Origin: Thiotrichales bacterium | GTDB taxonomy: Bacteria; Pseudomonadota; Gammaproteobacteria; PS1; Pseudothioglobaceae | Direction: 5' to 3' | NCBI GenBank assembly: GCA_002698045.1 | Contig: NZUR01000001.1 | Coordinates: 1-11,907, forward strand | Length of the DNA stretch: 11,907 nucleotides | Shown: positions 6,900 through 11,907 of the stretch, one piece after another | Numbering within the stretch: position 1 is the stretch's first letter | Layout of the letters: the number at the start of each line of letters is the position of its first letter | The notes under the pieces: model-generated | The model's input: only the letters and a program-made list of their open reading frames with translations | Databases searched by the model: none | What the model was told of the DNA's origin: nothing | Program-made: the position numbers and the translations under genes

Positions 6900-9551
6900 T
6901 TAGGTGTGCATTGGGTTTGACTTATTTACATCAATGTTAAGTTTTTTAATGGCACTCTTAATTATTTTTGACTCTAAGATGCCATCATCAACAAGCGCCT
7001 TTAGCGTTACAAAAACAATATAGTTCGCGTTCACTTCAAAGAAGTATCTAAGTTCTTTTCGAGAATCTGAACGACCAAATCCATCAGTACCTAGAACTTC
7101 ATAATGCTGGGGCACATATTTCCGAATCTGTTCAGCGTAATTTCTCATATAATCCGTTGCAGCAATCACAGGACCTTTAGATTTTTTCAAACATTCAGTA
7201 ATATATGGTGTTTTTTTGTTATCGCCCTCTTGAAAGAGATTGTCACGGTCAACAGACTGAGCTTCTCTTGTTAGCTCATTAAAGCTCGTGACACTCCAGA
7301 TATGAGATTTAACGCCCCAGTCCTTTTCAAGCATATCAGCTGCCTTTTCAACCTCTCTGAGAATCGCACCACTACCAAGTAGCTGGACTTCAACTTTAGA
7401 CTCTCCAACTGTTTTTAATGGGTAGATTCCCTTAATTATTCCCTCTTCAACTCCCTTAGGAATTGCAGGGTGAGTATAGTTCTCATTCATCAGGGTAATG
7501 TAATAGAATATATTTTCCATATTCTCATACATTCGACGCATACCATCTCTAAGAATGACAGCAAGCTCATAAGCATAGGTTGGATCATAAGATATGCAGT
7601 TTGGAATGGTGTTAGAAACAATTAATGAATCGCCATCTTGGTGTTGAAGACCTTCCCCAGCGAGTGTAGTTCTCCCCGCAGTTCCACCCATCAAAAAGCC
7701 TTTAGCTTGCATATCTCCAGCAGCCCAAGCAAGATCCCCAACCCTTTGAAAACCAAACTTTGAGTAGTAAATATAAAATGGAATCATAGTAATGTTGTGA
7801 GAAGCATAGGAGGTTGCAGCAGCTATCCAATCAGAAATCGCACCCGCCTCATTAATACCCTCCTGCAAGACTTGTCCCTTAATATCTTCCTTGTACCACA
7901 TTACCTTATCTGAGTCCTCGGGCTCATAGAGCTGCCCTGAAGATGAATAAATACCCATTTGTCTAAAAAGACCCTCCATACCGAAAGTTCTTGCTTCATC
8001 AGGAACAATAGGTACAACTCTTGGTCCAATCTCTTTATCTCGGATCAATAGCGACAGGAAGCGTACAAATGCCATTGTGCTTGAGGTTTCTTTTTCACCA
8101 CTACTCTTTAGCAATACATCAAAAACATCCAATTTTGGTACTTTAAAAGACTCTAATTCAAAACTTCTAATGGGTAAATATCCACCTAAAGCCTCACGTC
8201 TCTCTTTTAAATAAGTTATTTCTTCACTATCTTCAGCGGGCTTATAAAAATTAAGCTCTTCAGCATCTTTTTTTGTTACTGGAATATCAAATCTTTCTGC
8301 TACTCGAACTAGCGCATCTACGCCAAGTTTTTTCTGGCTATGAGTCGTATTCTGACCCTCTCCTGCCTCACCCATTCCGTATCCTTTAACTGTCTTTGCT
8401 AATATCACTGTAGGCTGTCCGACATGCTCTTTAGCTCTTTTATAGGCTTGGTAGACTTTATTAGGATCATGTCCACCGCGAGTAAGCGCAAAAATCTCCT
8501 CGTCAGACATATGCTCGACAAGCTTTAATGTCTCTGGATACTTTCCAAAAAAATGTTTACGTACATACGCGCCATCTTTTGCTTTATAAGCTTGATACTC
8601 ACCGTCAACTACTTCTTCCATTCGTTGCTTTAGAAGGCCTGAAGTGTCATTTTCAAGAAGCTTGTCCCAGCCTCTGCCCCAGATTACCTTAATAACATTC
8701 CAGCCGGCACCCCGAAACATTCCTTCTAGTTCTTGAATTATTTTTCCATTGCCACGAACAGGACCGTCAAGCCTCTGAAGATTGCAGTTAATAACAAAAA
8801 TAAGATTATCAAGCTTCTCTCTTCCGGCTAAAGAGATTGCACCAAGAGACTCAGGTTCATCAGTTTCACCATCCCCTATATAAGCCCAAACAGTCCTTTT
8901 GTCGGTTTTAATAATATCTCGATGCTGAAGATACTTCATAAAGCGAGCTTGAAATATAGCCATGATTGGACCTAAACCCATAGAAACGGTTGGAAATTGC
9001 CAAAAATTAGGCATTAGCCATGGGTGTGGATAGGATGAAAGTCCTTCTTGGTTAGCCTCCTGCCTAAAATTAAGCATTTGCTCTTCAGTAATTCTTCCCT
9101 CTAAAAATGCCCTTGAATAGATTCCAGGCGCGATATGCCCCTGAAAGAAAATTAAATCAGCGCCCTGGTCTAGATTGTTTCCACGGTAAAAATGGTTAAA
9201 TCCAACTTCATAAAGTGTAGCGCTTGATGCAAAAGAGGCGATATGACCACCAAGCTCGGAAGAGGTTTGGTTTGCTTTTACAACCATGATCATCGCATTC
9301 CAACGAATAATTGACTTTATTCTATGCTCAATCTCATGCTTAACGACTAACTCGGATTCTTTTTCTACTGGTATCGAGTTAAGGTAGGCTGTATTAACAC
9401 CTTCTGGCAAGTCCATGCCGTCTTCATGGGCCATATCTATAAGCTTTTGAAGTATGTATTTAGCTCTATCTTTTCCCTCAAATCTGGCTACCGACCTAAA
9501 GGCCTCTAGCCACTCAATAGTTTCTTGGGGATCAATATCTTTTTGAGACAT
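6900..9551 (-). CDS. aceE: pyruvate dehydrogenase E1 component, homodimeric type
   Basis: Decarboxylates pyruvate using thiamin diphosphate and passes the acetyl group to the lipoyl domain of E2 in the pyruvate dehydrogenase complex. At 883 residues it is almost the length of E. coli AceE (887) and aligns throughout. The thiamin-diphosphate motif runs from GDGE (226-229) to NCNLQ (255-259). Active-site histidines are seen in GGHIASF (101-107) and QGHIAPG (137-143), and a further one in the flexible loop NTTHSQKK. The cofactor-activating glutamate lies in LQEGINE. The C-terminus ends near a Val-Asn-Lys-Ser-Asn-Pro motif, as in E. coli. aceF and lpd do not follow; a HopJ-family gene and an MFS gene do. 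No pdhR-like regulator is present. An 80-bp AT-rich gap separates it from rseC; no clear promoter or Shine-Dalgarno site was identified there. Confidence 0.98.
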   Translation of the reverse strand: MSQKDIDPQETIEWLEAFRSVARFEGKDRAKYILQKLIDMAHEDGMDLPEGVNTAYLNSIPVEKESELVVKHEIEHRIKSIIRWNAMIMVVKANQTSSELGGHIASFASSATLYEVGFNHFYRGNNLDQGADLIFFQGHIAPGIYSRAFLEGRITEEQMLNFRQEANQEGLSSYPHPWLMPNFWQFPTVSMGLGPIMAIFQARFMKYLQHRDIIKTDKRTVWAYIGDGETDEPESLGAISLAGREKLDNLIFVINCNLQRLDGPVRGNGKIIQELEGMFRGAGWNVIKVIWGRGWDKLLENDTSGLLKQRMEEVVDGEYQAYKAKDGAYVRKHFFGKYPETLKLVEHMSDEEIFALTRGGHDPNKVYQAYKRAKEHVGQPTVILAKTVKGYGMGEAGEGQNTTHSQKKLGVDALVRVAERFDIPVTKKDAEELNFYKPAEDSEEITYLKERREALGGYLPIRSFELESFKVPKLDVFDVLLKSSGEKETSSTMAFVRFLSLLIRDKEIGPRVVPIVPDEARTFGMEGLFRQMGIYSSSGQLYEPEDSDKVMWYKEDIKGQVLQEGINEAGAISDWIAAATSYASHNITMIPFYIYYSKFGFQRVGDLAWAAGDMQAKGFLMGGTAGRTTLAGEGLQHQDGDSLIVSNTIPNCISYDPTYAYELAVILRDGMRRMYENMENIFYYITLMNENYTHPAIPKGVEEGIIKGIYPLKTVGESKVEVQLLGSGAILREVEKAADMLEKDWGVKSHIWSVTSFNELTREAQSVDRDNLFQEGDNKKTPYITECLKKSKGPVIAATDYMRNYAEQIRKYVPQHYEVLGTDGFGRSDSRKELRYFFEVNANYIVFVTLKALVDDGILESKIIKSAIKKLNIDVNKSNPMHT

Positions 9552-9631
9552 AAATATTTAATTTAATTCAATAAGGAATCTTATATATTTCAACTTTCGA
9601 GGGTATTATCCCTAAAAAAATTACAACTAAA

Positions 9632-10009
9632 TTACTTTAATGAAAGTTTAAGAAATAATAGAACGACAAATAAAGAAGACAAACCTACAAAGGTTTGAAT
9701 AACGTCATTTGCAGGGAAAAAAATATTTGAAATAGAGGCACCAACAAATAATGCCAACAAAGGCATTAAGTACAACTGGCTAGCGCGTAAAAATAGCTCT
9801 TTAGATGAAATTTCTAATGTAATCATGTCGCCCGCTTTGACACCATTTTGGAGAGGTTTTTTAAATAAACTAAAGCTTGAAAATAATTCAGAAAGAACGC
9901 CAGTACCGCAAGCATTTTTTGAAGAGCATGAACTACAACCAACTTCTCTATTGGACTTAATAATCATTGAGTCATGAGTTATTTCAACTACTTGGAAATC
10001 TTCTTTCAT
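9632..10009 (-). CDS. rseC: RseC/MucC family membrane protein
   Basis: A 125-residue protein of the SoxR-reducing system/RseC family (Pfam PF04246), shorter than E. coli RseC (159). It has a small N-terminal beta-rich region with a cysteine cluster (Cys25, Cys28, Cys34, within Gly-Cys-x2-Cys and Ala-Cys-Gly-Thr-Gly). A cytoplasmic linker follows, then two transmembrane segments (about 75-97 and 103-123) and a very short basic tail. In E. coli RseC is a positive modulator of sigma-E and is also linked to reduction of SoxR. Here rpoE, rseA and rseB are not adjacent. It diverges from the algC-type gene and lies upstream of aceE on the same strand. No Shine-Dalgarno sequence precedes the ATG. Confidence 0.87.
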   Translation of the reverse strand: MKEDFQVVEITHDSMIIKSNREVGCSSCSSKNACGTGVLSELFSSFSLFKKPLQNGVKAGDMITLEISSKELFLRASQLYLMPLLALFVGASISNIFFPANDVIQTFVGLSSLFVVLLFLKLSLK

Positions 10010-10025
10010 TATCTAAAATAAATGT

Positions 10026-10053
10026 TTGTTAAAATAAACGCTACTTCTATTTT
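10026..10053 (+). promoter_or_regulatory. possible promoter for the algC-type gene
   Basis: TTGTTA (10026-10031), a 16-bp spacer and TATTTT (10048-10053) each match the sigma-70 consensus in four of six positions. Transcription would begin near 10060, shortly before the preferred start codon at 10067. This arrangement is only possible if the ATG at 10022 is not the start. The AT-rich background makes chance matches likely. Confidence 0.27.
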
Positions 10054-10066
10054 AACCACTATTTTA

Positions 10067-11440
10067 ATGAATATTTCAAGTTCGATCTTCAAAGCATATG
10101 ATATTAGAGGAATTGTTGAATCAGAACTTACTCCTGAGATAGTCAAATTGATTGGAAAGGCGATTGGCAGTGAGTCAATTGCCAAAGGTGAGCGAGGCGT
10201 TGTTGTTGGTAGAGATGGTCGACTATCTGGCCCAGAGTTATCTGAATCATTAATATCAGGACTTATTGAGAGTGGCTGCCACGTCGTTAATATTGGAATG
10301 GTTCCATCCCCACTTGTTTATTTTGCAACTCACACTAAAGGTGCAAGCTCAGGAGTTATGGTTACTGGCTCACACAACCCACCTGAATATAATGGTTTAA
10401 AAATCATGGTTGCAGGAGAAACTCTCTCTGCTGAGAGAATTGAAGCTCTGTATACAAGAATTATTGAAAAACAATTCTCAGTTGGCTCTGGAACCTCTAC
10501 CTCGATCAATATTAATCAAGATTATATCGACACCATTAAATCTGATATTGTTTTAGAAAAAGAACTTAAAATAGTTATCGACTGTGGCAATGGTGTCGCA
10601 GGAAACTTAGCACCTCAACTTTTTGAATCGCTCGGAGCCAAAGTTACTAAACTGTTTTGTTTAGTTGACGGTAGATTTCCAAATCATCATCCAGACCCAT
10701 CCAAACCGCAAAACCTAGAGGACTTAATTAAAGAAGTAATTGATACTGGGTCTGACTTAGGGCTTGCCTTTGATGGTGATGGTGACAGGCTAGGTTTGGT
10801 TGATAATAAAGGACAGATCGTTTGGGCTGATCAACAGATGATGCTTTATTCAAGAGATGTCCTTAGTCGAAAAAAAGGTGCAAAAATTATTTTCGATGTC
10901 AAGTGCACTTCAATGCTCCCAAGAGATATTGTTGAGAATGGTGGCGAACCCATTATGTCTAGAACTGGACACAGCTTTATTAAGAAAAAACTTAAGGAGA
11001 CAGGTGCCGAGCTTGCAGGAGAGATGTCGGGTCACATTTTCTTTAAAGAGCGCTGGTATGGCTTTGATGATGCACTCTATACCGGAGCAAGACTTCTTGA
11101 AATAGTCTCAAAAAGCAACAAAACCTGCTCCGAGATTTTTGATGAAATCCCCGTCAATGTTAGTACTCCAGAGATTAATATTCACTTTGAAAAGCATGGT
11201 CAGCAGTTCGATGCAATGGAGAAGCTTTCAAATAACATTAACTTTCCAGGCTCCAACATTAATACTATCGATGGTGTCAGAGTAGATTATGAAAATTGTT
11301 GGGGTCTTGTTAGGGCTTCAAACACAACTCCTTGTTTAGTTTTACGCTTTGAAGCTAATGATGATGAAGCACTTAACGAGATAAAGAGTAAGTTTAAAAA
11401 CTGGCTTGAAAAAAATAATATTTCAACGAAAAATTTATAG
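10067..11440 (+). CDS. algC: phosphomannomutase/phosphoglucomutase (AlgC type)
   Basis: Interconverts hexose 6- and 1-phosphates (mannose and glucose), feeding GDP-mannose and UDP-glucose for polysaccharide and lipopolysaccharide synthesis. It belongs to the alpha-D-phosphohexomutase family with four domains. Landmarks, numbered from the ATG at 10067, are KAYDIRG (9-15), GRDGRLSG (48-55), the phosphoserine loop TGSHNP with Ser102, the magnesium loop DGDGDR, the sugar-recognition GEMSGH, and the phosphate-binding RASNTTP near the C-terminus. It resembles Pseudomonas AlgC over its full length. The frame stays open to an earlier ATG at 10022, but those 15 extra residues have no counterpart in AlgC and would leave only 12 bp to the divergent rseC. 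The 457-residue start at 10067 is therefore preferred. Neither start has a good Shine-Dalgarno site. Confidence 0.93.
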   Translation: MNISSSIFKAYDIRGIVESELTPEIVKLIGKAIGSESIAKGERGVVVGRDGRLSGPELSESLISGLIESGCHVVNIGMVPSPLVYFATHTKGASSGVMVTGSHNPPEYNGLKIMVAGETLSAERIEALYTRIIEKQFSVGSGTSTSININQDYIDTIKSDIVLEKELKIVIDCGNGVAGNLAPQLFESLGAKVTKLFCLVDGRFPNHHPDPSKPQNLEDLIKEVIDTGSDLGLAFDGDGDRLGLVDNKGQIVWADQQMMLYSRDVLSRKKGAKIIFDVKCTSMLPRDIVENGGEPIMSRTGHSFIKKKLKETGAELAGEMSGHIFFKERWYGFDDALYTGARLLEIVSKSNKTCSEIFDEIPVNVSTPEINIHFEKHGQQFDAMEKLSNNINFPGSNINTIDGVRVDYENCWGLVRASNTTPCLVLRFEANDDEALNEIKSKFKNWLEKNNISTKNL

Positions 11441-11538
11441 TTGAATTGCTAATAAAATAGGGTAAAAATACATTTTTTATCTTTATCAAGAACATATTAC
11501 TTGATTAAGAGTTTGGCTCAATAACCTCGGAGTATTAA
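11441..11538 (+). promoter_or_regulatory. upstream region of the DmdA-like gene, possible promoter
   Basis: TTGAAT (11441-11446) and TAAAAA (11463-11468), 16 bp apart, form a weak sigma-70-like pair directly after the algC stop. GGAG at 11529-11532, six bases before the ATG, is one of the best ribosome-binding sites in the window. No recognisable riboswitch was found, and no terminator for algC is evident. Confidence 0.3.
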
Positions 11539-11907
11539 ATGGATGGACATGTCAACTTTACGTTATCAGACCGCTTAAGAAAATCCCCTTTTTACGAGGC
11601 AACAATTCGAGCTGGCGCTAAAACATTCACTATCTATAACCACATGATTATGCCGACCTCTTACGAGGGTGAAGAAGCTGATTACTGGAACTTAATGAAT
11701 AACGTCACTATCTGGGATGTCGCTGCTGAGCGCCAAGTTGAAATAATCGGAAGTGATGCATACAGATTCGTTGAATACATTACTTCAAGAGACCTCTCCA
11801 AATTACAGATTGGACAAGGGAAATATGCCCTTATTACCGATGAAAATGGTGGAATTATTAATGATCCAATTATTTTAAGGCTGGGTGACAATCACTTCTG
11901 GCTTTCA
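11539..11907 (+). CDS. DmdA-like / GcvT-fold aminomethyltransferase family protein (5' part)
   Basis: The first 123 residues of a tetrahydrofolate-dependent methyl- or aminomethyl-transferase-fold protein; the rest lies beyond the window. The opening resembles DMSP demethylase DmdA more than glycine-cleavage T protein: KSPFYEATIRAGAK (15-28), YNHMIMPT (33-40), WDVAAERQVEI (59-69), TSRDLSKLQIGQ (82-93) and DENGGIINDP (101-110). In GcvT the last segment normally carries an Asp-Asp pair where this protein has Asn-Asp, as in DmdA-type sequences I recall. DmdA moves a methyl group from dimethylsulfoniopropionate to tetrahydrofolate. However, the family contains many relatives of unknown substrate, and the diagnostic downstream residues are not visible, so no symbol is given. 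The start is supported by GGAG six bases upstream. Confidence 0.8.
   Translation, partial: MDGHVNFTLSDRLRKSPFYEATIRAGAKTFTIYNHMIMPTSYEGEEADYWNLMNNVTIWDVAAERQVEIIGSDAYRFVEYITSRDLSKLQIGQGKYALITDENGGIINDPIILRLGDNHFWLS

Noticed and set aside
9600..9620. AGGG/CCCT inverted repeat beside a run of A as a terminator between rseC and aceE
   Set aside because: For minus-strand transcription the T-run comes before the stem rather than after it, and on the plus strand it is followed by A, so it fits neither direction.
10022..10066. ATG at 10022 as the start of the algC-type gene
   Set aside because: The 15 added residues have no counterpart in AlgC proteins and leave just 12 bp to the divergent rseC start, with no room for two promoters.
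10857..11105. Plus-strand open frame inside the algC-type gene
   Set aside because: It is an out-of-frame shadow of a strongly conserved enzyme, with no start signal.
11485..11505. ATCAAG/CTTGAT inverted repeat after the algC-type gene as a terminator
   Set aside because: The stem is short and AT-rich, the loop has nine bases, and no T-run follows.
11682..11891. Minus-strand open frame at the right end
   Set aside because: It is antisense to the DmdA-like gene, whose translation clearly matches a known fold.

Overview
The window looks like an AT-rich chromosome from a marine-type gammaproteobacterium. PNPase, SlyX, homodimeric-type AceE, an RseC-family protein, an AlgC-type hexose phosphomutase and a HopJ-family protein are typical of Gammaproteobacteria. 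The low GC, short intergenic gaps, weak Shine-Dalgarno sites and a DmdA-like gene suggest a streamlined marine lineage, for example the SUP05/Thioglobus group. That placement is an inference from gene content and was not tested phylogenetically.

Layout. Positions 1-145 hold the last 47 codons of an unrecognised gene. A gene-free stretch of about 480 bp follows. It contains a GC-richer patch and, just before pnp, a long imperfect inverted repeat (513-596) placed where pnp leaders carry their RNase III substrate. pnp (623-2713) ends in a textbook terminator. slyX (2764-2973) and a small exported cysteine-containing protein (3039-3275) follow. Next come a minus-strand fragment of an MFS transporter 3' end (3265-3363) and an overlapping gene pair, an N-formylglutamate amidohydrolase-like protein and a YbdK-type carboxylate-amine ligase (3378-5359). 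The minus strand carries, in transcription order, rseC (10009-9632), aceE (9551-6900), a HopJ-family gene (6893-6552) and an intact YbjJ-like MFS transporter (6521-5367). An algC-type phosphomannomutase/phosphoglucomutase (probable start 10067) diverges from rseC, and the window ends inside a DmdA/GcvT-fold gene (11539 onward).

How the genes relate. Most are housekeeping: RNA turnover (pnp), pyruvate entry to the TCA cycle (aceE, here without aceF or lpd immediately after it), and sugar-nucleotide supply (algC). The accessory part is the amidohydrolase/ligase pair. It is bracketed by two similar same-orientation copies of an MFS 3' end, one intact gene and one 32-codon relic, which suggests that the pair sits in a past duplication/deletion or insertion site. 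The pair probably makes and trims a small amide or peptide conjugate whose identity the sequence does not reveal. The DmdA-like gene points to one-carbon or methylated-compound metabolism.

I found no CRISPR array, tRNA, rRNA, insertion sequence or phage gene.
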